Assembly: GCF_030209355.1 (NCBI RefSeq)
Contig: NZ_JARVSF010000022.1
Span: forward strand, 1-64,000
DNA length: 64,000 nt
Direction: 5' to 3'
From: Pseudarthrobacter sp. fls2-241-R2A-127
Lineage (GTDB): Bacteria; Actinomycetota; Actinomycetes; Actinomycetales; Micrococcaceae
The notes beneath the pieces were generated by a model, which worked only from the letters and a program-made list of their open reading frames with translations, had not been told where the DNA came from and made no database searches. This document shows, piece after piece, positions 53,923-63,434 of the stretch. The position numbers and the translations under genes were made by a program. Positions within the stretch are counted from its first letter, which is position 1. Every line of letters begins with the position of its first letter.

Positions 53923-54666
53923 CTAGTATCCTGCGGACCGGGCACGGCGGCCGGCCACCACCAGGGCCAAGGCTGTCGCGCCAAGGACAAAGCCTGCCGC
54001 GCCCAGGACCACGCCCCAGATCGAAGCCGCATCGGAGGTGCGTTCCATGCCCTCGGAGGCGGCGGGAGCAGGAGAAGCCGCAGCCGAGGCGGTGGTGGTG
54101 TTTGCCGCCGTGCCGTCCTCGGCAGTGGTGGTGAAGGAGGGGGCCGGGTGCTTGGGCTCGGGCTGGCCGTCGGCAGCCCGCTCGTTCCAGTTCACCACCG
54201 TCCCGTCGGTGTAGCTCTGGGCGGCCTCCAGCACCACCGTGGTCCCGGCGGCGGGCAGCCGGCCCACTGACAGCGAAAACGCCTGGTACTGGTTCTGGCC
54301 CAGCTGGTGTGCCTCGTCGGCGGTCCAGACCACCGACGTGGGCGCCTTGGTGACCGTTGCGCCGGCCACCGTGACGGGCTTGGGCAGATCTCCGGTGACC
54401 ACTTGCGCGGTCCAGCCTTCCACCGGCTTGACGGACACGGACGTGAAGGGCGTGTCCGTGGGCAGCTTGACCTCTAGCCGGTTCGTCTTGGCGGTGGGGG
54501 ACTCGTTGGGGACGTTGAAGGTCAGGTGCGAGTAGCCGTTGGCACCGGTATCGTCCGGGTCCACAGAGACGTGGGCGGAAGCGGCGGCGGCGCCGGCGGC
54601 GAGCATTCCGGCTGCTGCGGTGAGGGCGGCGAAGGCCTTGGCGGTGTGGCGGATTTTGGTGTTCAT
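53923..54666 (-). CDS. ycnI: YcnI/DUF1775 copper-associated protein
   Basis: This 247-residue exported protein has a signal ending ASAHVSVDPD, so His becomes the mature N-terminus, the Cu(II) ligand in YcnI. The DUF1775 domain (SHLTFNVPNESPTAKTNRLE, WTADEAHQLGQNQYQAFSLS) includes the conserved Trp and is followed by an Ala/Thr linker and a C-terminal membrane helix. YcnI and CopC usually work together in copper acquisition at the cell surface. The start at 54666 gives the correct signal peptide. Confidence 0.92.
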   Translation of the reverse strand: MNTKIRHTAKAFAALTAAAGMLAAGAAAASAHVSVDPDDTGANGYSHLTFNVPNESPTAKTNRLEVKLPTDTPFTSVSVKPVEGWTAQVVTGDLPKPVTVAGATVTKAPTSVVWTADEAHQLGQNQYQAFSLSVGRLPAAGTTVVLEAAQSYTDGTVVNWNERAADGQPEPKHPAPSFTTTAEDGTAANTTTASAAASPAPAASEGMERTSDAASIWGVVLGAAGFVLGATALALVVAGRRARSAGY

Positions 54667-54808
54667 GGTGTCGCTTTCACAAGATGTGGGTGCGCCGGGG
54701 CAGCCGCGGATGCGGCCGGGCGCGGGGGCATGGCTGACCGGGGCGCAAAGGCGGCTGTCCAAGGGCAACGCCTTGGGCCCGGATCAGCAGGGTTGGGTCA
54801 GGTGCCGC

Positions 54809-55402
54809 TCAGGAGGCGGCAGCGCGCGGCGGACCGCGCAGGTCGGGGAGCCGGAGGAAAGCGGCGCGCAGCACCACATTGAGGCGGCGCGGTGCTGGAA
54901 GTTGCGGCCAGTCAGGCAGGAGCACCAGCGTCAGGATGCGGATCAGTGGCCGCAGCCATGCCGCAAAAGCCCAGACGGCCGCTTCGCCGCGGGCCAGCAC
55001 CAGGGCGGTGGCCACGGTTGCCACGGCGTGCAGGACCAGCATCAGCGGGTCCGTTGCGTGGAGGTGTTCCGGTGCCGCGGCCACTGCTTCGGCGCCAAGC
55101 GGTCCACCCGGGTGGAGGTGGGTTCCCGGAACCGGCGTGAAGCCGGATGACGCCGAGAGGGTGGTGAAAGCCTCATGGAGGAGGAGCTGGCCGCCGATGA
55201 GCAGGCCCGCCATCACGGGGGAGTTGACCCGGGTTTTGGCGAGCGCCATGACGGGCAGCAGGACCAGGGCAAAGAGCCCGGCCACGATGGCCGGCTGGGG
55301 CATCACGCCGCGGGCCAGCACGTGGGCTCCGGCGGCGAGGGCGAACATTGCCACCGTGAACGCGAAGGCGCGGGGGAAGCGGAACGGCGCGCTCGTACCC
55401 AT
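54809..55402 (-). CDS. Membrane hypothetical protein upstream of ycnI-copC
   Basis: This 197-residue protein has about five membrane segments and a His-containing extracytoplasmic loop (GTHLHPGG, EHLHATDPLM). No family is assigned. The His pairs and the position 142 bases upstream of ycnI-copC on the same strand make a copper role plausible. The start at 55402 has AAGGGG upstream. Confidence 0.75.
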   Translation of the reverse strand: MGTSAPFRFPRAFAFTVAMFALAAGAHVLARGVMPQPAIVAGLFALVLLPVMALAKTRVNSPVMAGLLIGGQLLLHEAFTTLSASSGFTPVPGTHLHPGGPLGAEAVAAAPEHLHATDPLMLVLHAVATVATALVLARGEAAVWAFAAWLRPLIRILTLVLLPDWPQLPAPRRLNVVLRAAFLRLPDLRGPPRAAAS

Positions 55403-55510
55403 CGCCACCCCTTCTTCCAATGTTCTACCGGGTACCACTCTAGGGAAGGCGGCGCCGTGGCGCGTAATCGGAGCGCCCCCAGCTGTCGGCGCCGTGGCGG
55501 CGCCCCGGCC

Positions 55511-56257
55511 CTAGAGCGGGTCGGGCCGCACTGTGACGTTGCCGAGTGACCGGATCAACGTCACGGCGGTAATGGACCCGGCCGCCATGATGGACGCCAG
55601 CACCACTACCTGGAACCGCCCGGCTTCCAGGGGCGAGGCGCCGCCGAAGATGGCGCCCACGAACGCGCCGGGGAGCGTCACCAGGCCGGTGGTCTTGGTT
55701 TGGTCGGTTGAGGGGATCAGTGCCGAATGCACTGCCTGCCGGGCTTGGATGAGGGTGGCCTGGCGGGGCGTCGCGCCGAGCGCCAGCCAGCCCTCCACCT
55801 GGTCCCACTGCTCCAGGACGGCCTCGACGAACCGGCGGCCGGCCAGCGTGGCGATGGTCATGGAGTTGCCGATCACGATCCCGCCGACGGCCAGCGCGTA
55901 CCGCGGTGAAAATTCGATGGCGCCGGTACCGAACACGATGGCCACCGTCACCAGGATGCCGGCTGCCATGGTCGCGGCCACCACGGCGAACCGCCGCCAG
56001 GACCAGGTGAGCCGCCGCGCGGCCGTCACGGACGCCACGGTGAACATCACCAGAAGAGCCAGGCCCACCCATAGCGGGCTGGTGATGACGCCACCGAGGA
56101 CCAGGCTGATGACCGCCAGCTGCAGCGCGCCACGGAGGATGGCCAGGGCGGGGGAGAGGTACGACGGCGTGCGCGAGCCCCAGAGGATGCCCACTGTGAG
56201 TGCCGCCAGGATGGCGATGGCCGCGAGGGTGGGGGCCAGTGCGGCGAGGTCGGGCAT
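55511..56257 (-). CDS. FetB-like ABC permease (UPF0014)
   Basis: This 248-residue membrane protein has about seven segments and the FetB hallmarks SYLSPALAILRGALQLAVIS, GGIVIGNSMTIATLAGRRF, LALGATPRQATLIQARQAVH and VTLPGAFVGAIFGGASPLEA. FetB pairs with the ATPase FetA for iron efflux in E. coli. No FetA gene is next to it here. The ATG at 56257 is used; a GTG two codons earlier is possible. Confidence 0.9.
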   Translation of the reverse strand: MPDLAALAPTLAAIAILAALTVGILWGSRTPSYLSPALAILRGALQLAVISLVLGGVITSPLWVGLALLVMFTVASVTAARRLTWSWRRFAVVAATMAAGILVTVAIVFGTGAIEFSPRYALAVGGIVIGNSMTIATLAGRRFVEAVLEQWDQVEGWLALGATPRQATLIQARQAVHSALIPSTDQTKTTGLVTLPGAFVGAIFGGASPLEAGRFQVVVLASIMAAGSITAVTLIRSLGNVTVRPDPL

Positions 56258-56335
56258 GTGCACAGCTTACTGACCGCGGGCGTTCCGTTGTGCACCTTCA
56301 CCGGTGCTCTCCCGGACCTGCAATTAATTAAATGC

Positions 56336-56364
56336 TTGACGCACGAATATAGCCCGTGAATACT
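56336..56364 (+). promoter_or_regulatory. Probable promoter of the glycosidase gene
   Basis: TTGACG (56336-56341) and AATACT (56359-56364) are spaced by 17 bases and lie 37 bases upstream of the glycosidase ATG, in a locally AT-rich stretch containing AATTAATTAAAT. Confidence 0.55.
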
Positions 56365-56400
56365 TTTGTGTGCCCCACCTCCCTCCCAAAGGACTGATCG

Positions 56401-58311
56401 ATGATGAACCTGTCCCGACGCACGCTGCTCACCACCGGCAGTGCCGCCACCCTCGCCTACGCCCTGGGCATGGCAACCTCCGCCCAGGCCTCCACCGCCG
56501 TCACCGCCCGCCCCGGCATCCTCGTGACCGCTGCGCCGCCGCTCCGCGTGGCGAGCCGGAACAGTGTGTTCACCCGCAGCGGTGCCGGACCCAGGTACTG
56601 GAACATCTACGGGTACTCGTTCCCGCACAACGCCCCCATCCCGGAAAACGAGTGGAAGGCCAACATCGACTGGCTGGCCGCCAACTTCGCCGAATTCGGT
56701 TACGACATCGCCTGCACGGACGGCTGGATCGAAGGCTCCAGCCGCACCACCGCCAACGGCTACATCACCAGCTACAACGACTCCTGGCAGCACGACTGGG
56801 CCTACTGGGCCAAGTACCTGGCCGCGAGGAAGATGAAGCTCGGTGTGTACTACAACCCGCTCTGGGTGCACCAGGCCGCCGTCGAGGACACCTCCAAGAC
56901 CGTCCTGGGCCGGCCCGACATCAAGATCGCGGACCTCGTGGCCCCCGGGGACTTCTTCGCCCGGGACATCGGCGGAAACCAGCTGTACTGGCTGGACGCC
57001 ACCAAGCCCGGCGCCAAAGAATACGTCCAGGGCTACGTCCGCTACTTCAAGGACCTCGGCGTCCCCTACCTGCGGACCGACTTCCTCTCCTGGTACGAGG
57101 ACGGAAGGGACGCGAACATCGGGCAGGTCAACGCCCCGCACGGCCGGGCCAACTATGAGCTGGCCCTCTCCTGGATCAACGAGGCAGCCGGCGACGACCT
57201 GGAAGTTTCGCTCGTGATGCCGCACATGTTCCAGAACGGTTCGGCGGAACTGGCCAACGGCGACCTGGTGCGGATCAACGCCGACGCCGACAAGGGCGGC
57301 TGGGACCGGCTGAGCGGGATGCGCCAGAACTGGCAGGACGCCTGGCCCAACTGGGCCAACCCGTTTTGCGGGTTCACCGGCTGGTCCCACCGCAACGGCA
57401 GGGGCCAGCTGATCCTGGACGGCGACTTCATGCGGGCCAGCACCTTCGCCAGCGACGAGGAACGCAAAACCATGATGAACCTGATGGTCGCGGCCGGATC
57501 GCCCCTGGCCATCGGCGACACCTACCAGCAGATCGGCACCAACGGCTGGGTGTACACCAACAAGGAAGTCCTCCAGCTCAATGCCGACGGCCTGGTGGGC
57601 AAGCCCCTCTACCGCTCCGCCACCCCGTTCTCGGAAGACCCCGGCTCACGCGACACCGAACGCTGGGCCGGGCAGCTCCCGGACGGTTCGTGGGGCGTTG
57701 CGCTGTTCAACCGCAGCGACACCGAAACCGTCACCAAGACCATCGACTTCGCCAAGGACCTCGGCTTGGCCACCGGGGCCAACGTCCGGGACCTTTGGGA
57801 GCACAGGAACCTGGGCATGGACACCAAAGCCACGGCCGTACTGGCCCCGCATTCCTCCGCCATCTTCCGCGTCACCCCGCCGAAGATGCATGGCACCACC
57901 CGGTACCCCGCAGCCTTCGCAACCTGGGGCGGCGGTGCCGGCTTCAACAACAACCACCCCGGTCATGACGGCAACGGCTTCGTGGACGGACTCCAGGCCG
58001 GGTCCGGCAGTGCAGACCCGCTGGTCACGTTCGCCGTCCAGGTCCCGCACCGCGGCAGCTACGCCATCCGCTACCGGTACGCCAACGCCACAGGCGATAC
58101 CAGCACCATGACGGTCACCGCCGAAAAGGTCGACCGATCCACCGTGGACGGGCCCATGCACGTCAGCTTCCCGGGGCTGGCCTCGTGGGACACCTGGGGC
58201 GTAATGGAGGGCGCCATCACCCTCGACGCCGGCCTGAACCTGGTGACCATCGGCAGGGGCGCCACGGACAAGGGAGCCATCAACCTGAACTGGATAGAGT
58301 TGGACATGTGA
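56401..58311 (+). CDS. Secreted GH27-type glycoside hydrolase with C-terminal carbohydrate-binding module
   Basis: This 636-residue exported enzyme has a Tat signal (LSRRTLLTTGSAATLAYALG). Its catalytic barrel (about 60-400) contains WNIYGYSFPHNAPIPENEW, YDIACTDGWIEG and the nucleophile region PYLRTDFLSWYEDGRD (D227). The likely acid/base is in RINADADKGGW (about D295-D297). A beta-sandwich and a CBM6/35-like module (from about 500, YPAAFATWGGGAGFNNNH) follow. GH27 includes alpha-galactosidase and the isomalto-dextranase known from Arthrobacter globiformis. The length and module order resemble the latter, but the substrate is not proven. It overlaps the ROK regulator gene by 4 bases. Confidence 0.82.
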   Translation: MMNLSRRTLLTTGSAATLAYALGMATSAQASTAVTARPGILVTAAPPLRVASRNSVFTRSGAGPRYWNIYGYSFPHNAPIPENEWKANIDWLAANFAEFGYDIACTDGWIEGSSRTTANGYITSYNDSWQHDWAYWAKYLAARKMKLGVYYNPLWVHQAAVEDTSKTVLGRPDIKIADLVAPGDFFARDIGGNQLYWLDATKPGAKEYVQGYVRYFKDLGVPYLRTDFLSWYEDGRDANIGQVNAPHGRANYELALSWINEAAGDDLEVSLVMPHMFQNGSAELANGDLVRINADADKGGWDRLSGMRQNWQDAWPNWANPFCGFTGWSHRNGRGQLILDGDFMRASTFASDEERKTMMNLMVAAGSPLAIGDTYQQIGTNGWVYTNKEVLQLNADGLVGKPLYRSATPFSEDPGSRDTERWAGQLPDGSWGVALFNRSDTETVTKTIDFAKDLGLATGANVRDLWEHRNLGMDTKATAVLAPHSSAIFRVTPPKMHGTTRYPAAFATWGGGAGFNNNHPGHDGNGFVDGLQAGSGSADPLVTFAVQVPHRGSYAIRYRYANATGDTSTMTVTAEKVDRSTVDGPMHVSFPGLASWDTWGVMEGAITLDAGLNLVTIGRGATDKGAINLNWIELDM

Positions 58312-59465
58312 GCACACCGACACCGGCCTTCGGGGTTCCCGCCCTCAGGGATCCGCACCGGGCAGGACTGTTTTCCCTGGTGCTGCGGCACGCGCCGATC
58401 TCCCGGGTGGAGCTCGCCCGGCAGACTTCCTTGGACCCGTCCACCATTGCCCGGACGCTCCGGCCACTGGTGGACCAGGGATACGTGGTGGAGGCCCCCA
58501 CCACCCCCAACGGCCGCGGCCGGCCGGAGCGCCTGATCGAGGTGGTGGCCACCAAGCACACCGCTGTGGGCATCAAGATCGGTCCCCGGATCATCTCCGG
58601 CGTTGTTACGGACCTCGGCGCGAACGTGCTGGCCCGGGGCGAGGAAACAGACGTTCCGCTGGTGCCGGCGGACACCTTCCGGGCAGTGGCCGGCCTGGCG
58701 GACCGGCTGCTCGACTCAGTGCCCGGCGCACGGGAAAAGGCCCTGGGCGTGGGGGTGGCGGTCAGCGGGCACGTGGACCCCGACGCCGGGATGTGCCGTT
58801 TTTCCCCGCTCCTGGGCTGGCGCGGGGTGGACGTGGCAACACCCCTGGCGGAGCAGATCGCGCTGCCCGTCACCGTCCACAACGACGTCAACGCCCTGGC
58901 CGTCGCCGAGCACCTGTTCGGCGACGGCCGGAACGCTCGCAACTTCGCGGTGGTCACCCTGGGCCCCGGCATCGGCCTGGGGCTCGTGTTCGACGGAAAG
59001 GTCTATGGCGGCGCCCAGGGAGCCGCCGGCGAACTGGGCCACATCCCGCTGGTTCCGGACGGCCCGCTGTGCAGCTGCGGCCGGCGGGGCTGCCTGGAAG
59101 CACTCGCGGGGGATGCGGCGATCGCCTCCGCCGCCGGCACCGCGGACGTGGACACAGCCATGCAGCTGGCGCGTGACGGCCAAGGCGCGCAGGCGGCCAC
59201 CGCCAGGGCAGCCTTCGACACCGCTGGCGGCTGGATCGGGCGGGGCCTGGCGGTGGTGTGCAACTTGGCGGCCCCCGAACTGGTGGTGATCACCGGTGAA
59301 GGTTCCGCCGCCTACGACCTGCTGGCCCGCGGACTGGCGGCGTCCCTCCAGGAGTACGCGCTGGAGGGCGGGGACTTCCTGCCCCGGCTCAAGGTGGCAC
59401 CCGCGGACGCCGACCTGTGGGGCAAGGGCGCCGCCTGCCTGGCCATCCAGCGGTCGCTGCGCTGA
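58308..59465 (+). CDS. ROK family transcriptional regulator
   Basis: This 385-residue repressor has an N-terminal winged helix (SRVELARQTSLDPSTIARTL, VVEAPTTPNGRGRPERL) followed by the ROK sugar-binding domain. ROK features are VTLGPGIGLGLVFDGKVYGG, the EXGH-type GELGHIPLV and the zinc motif CSCGRRGCLEALAG. The GTG start overlaps the glycosidase stop (GTGA). Sugar-responsive control of the glycosidase gene is the simplest reading. Confidence 0.92.
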   Translation: MSTPTPAFGVPALRDPHRAGLFSLVLRHAPISRVELARQTSLDPSTIARTLRPLVDQGYVVEAPTTPNGRGRPERLIEVVATKHTAVGIKIGPRIISGVVTDLGANVLARGEETDVPLVPADTFRAVAGLADRLLDSVPGAREKALGVGVAVSGHVDPDAGMCRFSPLLGWRGVDVATPLAEQIALPVTVHNDVNALAVAEHLFGDGRNARNFAVVTLGPGIGLGLVFDGKVYGGAQGAAGELGHIPLVPDGPLCSCGRRGCLEALAGDAAIASAAGTADVDTAMQLARDGQGAQAATARAAFDTAGGWIGRGLAVVCNLAAPELVVITGEGSAAYDLLARGLAASLQEYALEGGDFLPRLKVAPADADLWGKGAACLAIQRSLR

Positions 59466-59556
59466 ACCACCACGGAAATCACACCGGCACGCACCGGCCA
59501 CCGTCCTGGCGAGCGGACGTTTCTACAGAATCGAGCAGAGTTTGCCTTTACTGAAC

Positions 59557-59973
59557 GTGCGGGCCGCCCTCCGGCAGCCTCTCCGGGACCGCAGCCTGGC
59601 GGAACAATGGATCCGGGCCATCCTGCTCCTCAACCTGGCGCTGCCCTTTCCTGAAGACACGGATCCCGTAGACACGGATCCCGCGGACCCGGACCACCCG
59701 GGCAGCGGTGGCGACGGCGGCCGGAGGGACTTCCTGCGCGCGGCGTGTACGTGGCGGACCGAACTGGAGTCCTTCAACTACGTCCACTGGGAGGACTCGC
59801 GGCACGACGGGCTGCTGCATTTCAGCCGGCCGTACGGGTGGCACTGCGTTGCCAACTTCGGCCGCTCGCCCGTGCCGCTGCCGGAGGGGATCATTGTGAT
59901 CAGCAGCGGCCCCCTCCATGATGGGTACCTGCCGCCGGCCACGACGGTGTGGCTGCTCCGCTGGGTGGAATAG
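59557..59973 (+). pseudogene. GH13 alpha-glucosidase C-terminal remnant
   Basis: The reading frame carries the C-terminal beta-domain of GH13 alpha-glucosidases: FLRAACTWRTELESFNYVHW, then DGLLHFSRPYGWHCVANFGR, PVPLPEGIIVISSGPLHDGY and PPATTVWLLR. The catalytic barrel is absent, and the preceding residues include an Asp/Pro-rich insert not typical of the family. A GTG at 59557 could start it, but no Shine-Dalgarno is seen. Most likely it is the decayed end of an alpha-glucosidase gene, consistent with the alpha-glucan theme of its neighbour. The rest of 59466-60042 holds nothing recognisable. Confidence 0.6.
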
Positions 59974-60042
59974 CCTGTACCTGCGGACGGCCGGCAGCCC
60001 GGCGAGTTGGTCCGGGTGGCCCGAGGGGATAAGACTGTGGGT

Positions 60043-62613
60043 ATGGCACGGGGAACGCTTCGCATCTTCCTGGGCGCGGCAGCGGGTGCCGGCACAACGT
60101 ACTCCATGCTGCGCGAGGCGCACCGCCTTGCGGCGTGCGGCCGGGACGTGGTTGTGGGCATTGCCGCGGACCAGGGCAGGACCGAGACTGCCCAACTCCT
60201 TGACGGGCTCGACGCCGTTGCCCCGCGTCTGGTGCCCGGCGCCGGTGGAGCGGAGGCGGCCGAGCTGGATGTGGCGGCGGTGCTGGCCCGGCACCCCGGT
60301 GTGGCCGTCGTCGACGACTATGCGCACGTCAACGCTCCGGGAAGCCGGAACGGGCGCCGCTGGCAGGACATCGAGGAGCTCCTGGCGGCAGGGACGGATG
60401 TGCTGACCACCCTCACCGTGCAGCACGTGGCCTCGCTGCGGGACGCCGTCGCCGCCATCACGGACCAGCCCAACGGTGAGACCGTGCCGGACGCCGTGGT
60501 GCGGCGGGCAGAGCACATCGAGCTGGTGGACATCCCGCCCGAACTCCTGCGCCAGCGCGTTGCCGACGGAAAAGTGTTCCCCAAGGACGCCATAGATGCG
60601 GCCCTCGCCAACGAATTCCGCCTGGGCAACCTGATCGCATTGCGCGAGATCGCCTTGATCTGGCTGGCCGACCGTGTGGACGAAGGGTTGGCGACGTACC
60701 GGAAAAGCCAGGGCATCACCGCCACCTGGCCCGCGCGCGAACGGGTGGTGGTGGGCCTGGACGGCGGCCCGGACGGGGAACTGCTCATCCGGCGGGCGTC
60801 CCGCATCCTGTCCAGGGTCCACGGTGGCGACCTGCTCGCCGTGCACGTTCGGCGCGGGGACGGCAGCACCACCGAGTCCGGCCACGCACTGGACGCCCAA
60901 CAGCGCCTGGTCACGGACCTCGGCGGAACCTGGCACACAGTTTCGGGGGAGGACGCGGCCGAATCGCTCCTGGAGTTTGCCCGCAGCGTCAATGCCACGC
61001 AGATCGTCATCGGCGCCTCGACCGGAGGCCTGTGGAGCCGGCTGCTCGGCGCCGGAGCCGGCGCCAAGGTGGTGCGCGGCTCCGGCGATATCGACGTGCA
61101 CATCGTGTCCCGGCCGCAGGGCGGGGTTGGCCTGCCCCGGCCTGCGACGGCCGCACTGGGCCGCACACGCACCACCGTCGGGTTTGTCCTCGCCGTCATC
61201 CTTCCGGTCCTCCTGACCACTGCCCTGGCTGCCGGCCCGGACCTGAACCTCGCCACCCACGCACTGGTGCACCTGACCGGCGTGATGGCGGTGGCTTTCA
61301 TTGGCGGGCTCTGGCCGGCAGTGCTCGCGGCGGTCCTGGATTCGCTGCTCCTGAACTTCTTCGAGACAGACCCGGTGGGGACCTTCAACATCAGCGACCC
61401 CCAAAACGTCTTCGCCCTGCTGGTGTTCCTGGCGGCGGCCGTGGCGGTCTCCCTGGTGGTGGGCCTGTCCGCCCGGCGTGCCCGGGAAGCCGCCCGGGCC
61501 CGTGCCGAGGCCGCCACCCTGGCGGACCTGGCCCGCGACGCCCTGCTGGCCGATGACACCGTGGCCGCGTTCATGGACAAGGTCCGGGAGACCTTCCAGG
61601 TCCGGTCGGCAGGGCTGTTCACCGTTGCCGGTGACGGCAGCGGGGCGTGGGAACTCCAGGCTTTCTCGGGTGCCCCGGCGCCGCCCGCCCCGGACGCCGC
61701 GGCCTTGACGGACAGCGTGGAACTGGCCGACGACCGGACGGCGCTGGTCCTCTCCGGGCGGACCCTGACCGCCGGCGACCGCCTGCTCCTCGCCGCCCAC
61801 GGCGCCCACCTCCTGCTCCTGCGCCAGCGCCAGGCCCTGCAGCGCCGGCTGCAAAGCACCACCAAACTGGCGGAGGGCAACAGCGTCCGCACGTCCATCC
61901 TGCGCGCCGTCAGCCACGACCTGCGCACCCCGCTGGCCGGTATCAAGCTCGCCGTCACCGCGCTGCGCCGCCAGAGCCGCCGGCTGCCGGAGGAGGTGCA
62001 GGCCGAGATGCTCGCCACGATCGAGTCCTACACCGAGCGCCTGGACGCCCTGATCTCGAACCTCCTGGACATGTCCCGCATTTCCAGTGGTTCGGCGGCC
62101 CCGCTGACATCGCCGGTCAGCTGGCGCGATGCCATTGAGGATGCGCTGCGCGGCCTCCCGCAGGACCGGATCCGGATTGACCTCGCCGCCGCCATGCCCG
62201 CCGTCGACGCCGACCTGGGCATGCTGGAACGGGTCATCGCCAACATCGTGGAAAACGCGCTCAAGTACGCGCCGGATTCGGACGTGGTGATCGTGGGCGT
62301 TTCGGCCGGGACCCGGAGGGCAGACGACGACGGCGGCGGGTTCGGCGAGTTGCGCATCGTCGACCACGGGCAGGGTGTGCCCGCTGCCGCGGCCGCCGCA
62401 ATGTTCCAGCCGTTCCAGCGGCTTGACGACGCCCCCGAAGGGCTGGGCATCGGGCTTGGCCTTGCTGTTGCGAAGGGGTTCACGGAGGCCATGGGCGGCC
62501 GGCTGGTGGCTGAACCGACCCCCGGCGGCGGACTGACCATGATCATCAGGCTGCCGCTGTCCGTGGGGGCCGCCGCCCCGGACCGGCGCCGGCCGGCAGG
62601 GAGCAGCTCGTGA
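60043..62613 (+). CDS. kdpD: KdpD sensor histidine kinase with degenerate Walker A
   Basis: This kinase of about 856 residues has an N-terminal KdpD domain (to about 210), a USP-like domain (about 240-360), four membrane segments (about 380-490), a GAF-like region, and HisKA/HATPase domains. The H-box is AVSHDLRTPLAG with H625. ATPase boxes include NIVENALKYAPD and GLGIGLGLAVAKGF. The N-terminal loop reads GAAAGAGTT where KdpD normally has GAAPGVGKT, so the Walker lysine is replaced by Thr. A GTG two codons upstream (60037) has a better Shine-Dalgarno (AGGGG). It overlaps kdpE by 4 bases. Confidence 0.92.
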   Translation: MARGTLRIFLGAAAGAGTTYSMLREAHRLAACGRDVVVGIAADQGRTETAQLLDGLDAVAPRLVPGAGGAEAAELDVAAVLARHPGVAVVDDYAHVNAPGSRNGRRWQDIEELLAAGTDVLTTLTVQHVASLRDAVAAITDQPNGETVPDAVVRRAEHIELVDIPPELLRQRVADGKVFPKDAIDAALANEFRLGNLIALREIALIWLADRVDEGLATYRKSQGITATWPARERVVVGLDGGPDGELLIRRASRILSRVHGGDLLAVHVRRGDGSTTESGHALDAQQRLVTDLGGTWHTVSGEDAAESLLEFARSVNATQIVIGASTGGLWSRLLGAGAGAKVVRGSGDIDVHIVSRPQGGVGLPRPATAALGRTRTTVGFVLAVILPVLLTTALAAGPDLNLATHALVHLTGVMAVAFIGGLWPAVLAAVLDSLLLNFFETDPVGTFNISDPQNVFALLVFLAAAVAVSLVVGLSARRAREAARARAEAATLADLARDALLADDTVAAFMDKVRETFQVRSAGLFTVAGDGSGAWELQAFSGAPAPPAPDAAALTDSVELADDRTALVLSGRTLTAGDRLLLAAHGAHLLLLRQRQALQRRLQSTTKLAEGNSVRTSILRAVSHDLRTPLAGIKLAVTALRRQSRRLPEEVQAEMLATIESYTERLDALISNLLDMSRISSGSAAPLTSPVSWRDAIEDALRGLPQDRIRIDLAAAMPAVDADLGMLERVIANIVENALKYAPDSDVVIVGVSAGTRRADDDGGGFGELRIVDHGQGVPAAAAAAMFQPFQRLDDAPEGLGIGLGLAVAKGFTEAMGGRLVAEPTPGGGLTMIIRLPLSVGAAAPDRRRPAGSSS

Positions 62614-63293
62614 GGACCATCCTGATCGTGGACGACGAACCCCAGCTCCTGCGTGCCCTGCAGGTGAACCTGGAAGCGGAGGGTTACCGGGTGCTCACGG
62701 CCCTGGACGGCACTGCCGCCCTGCAGCATGCCGAGGGCGGCCACCCGGACGTGATGGTGCTGGACCTCGGCCTGCCGGACATCAACGGCGTGGATGTGAT
62801 CACCCGGGTGCGGCGCACCAGCAGCATGCCCATCATTGTGCTGTCCGCCCGGCACGGGTCCGTGGACAAGGTCCGGGCCCTGGATGCCGGCGCGGACGAC
62901 TACGTGACCAAGCCGTTCGGGCTGGACGAACTCCTGGCCCGGCTGCGCGTGGCCGGGCGCCGGACCGGATCCCCGGAAGCGGTGGAGGGCGGGCCGGCCA
63001 TCGACGTGGGGGATTTCGAGGTGGACCTGGCCAACCGGAAGGTCACGCGGGCCGGAGACCCGGTCCGGCTCACGCCGCGCGAATGGGCCATCCTGGAGTT
63101 GCTGGCCCGGAACCCCGGACGGTTGATCACGCAGCAGCAGATGCTCCGGAAAGTCTGGGGACCCGGCTACGAGAACGAAACCCACTACCTGCGCGTCTAC
63201 ATGGGCCAGCTGCGCCGCAAACTGGAGGCCGATCCTGCCCGGCCCCGCCACCTGCTCACCGAGGCCGGCATGGGGTACCGCTTCGAACCGTGA
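62610..63293 (+). CDS. kdpE: KdpE response regulator
   Basis: This 227-residue OmpR-type regulator has a receiver domain with D8/D9, phospho-acceptor D52 in VLDLGLPDINGV and K in DYVTKPFG. It has a winged-helix DNA-binding domain (LTPREWAILELLARNPGRLI, ETHYLRVYMGQLRRKLEADP). The GTG start overlaps kdpD (GTGA). The kdpFABC pump it normally controls is not in the window. The next gene downstream is an APC-type permease. Confidence 0.94.
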   Translation: MRTILIVDDEPQLLRALQVNLEAEGYRVLTALDGTAALQHAEGGHPDVMVLDLGLPDINGVDVITRVRRTSSMPIIVLSARHGSVDKVRALDAGADDYVTKPFGLDELLARLRVAGRRTGSPEAVEGGPAIDVGDFEVDLANRKVTRAGDPVRLTPREWAILELLARNPGRLITQQQMLRKVWGPGYENETHYLRVYMGQLRRKLEADPARPRHLLTEAGMGYRFEP

Positions 63294-63434
63294 CGCGCCC
63301 CGCAAAGGCCCCCGCCGGCGTCGTACATCACGCGTAAAGGAATCATTAAGAAAAGTCGTTTTCCCGTGCCAGCCATTTTGGCCGGTGCTAGCTTCGCAGT
63401 GATCGTGCTGCACAGGGCAGCGCGGAAAGGCAGT

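Noticed and set aside
59548..62367. Very long open frame antisense to kdpD (over 900 codons)
   Set aside because: Its translation is low-complexity (Gly/Gln/His/Arg rich), it mirrors codon bias of the real kinase on the other strand, and it contains no family motif.
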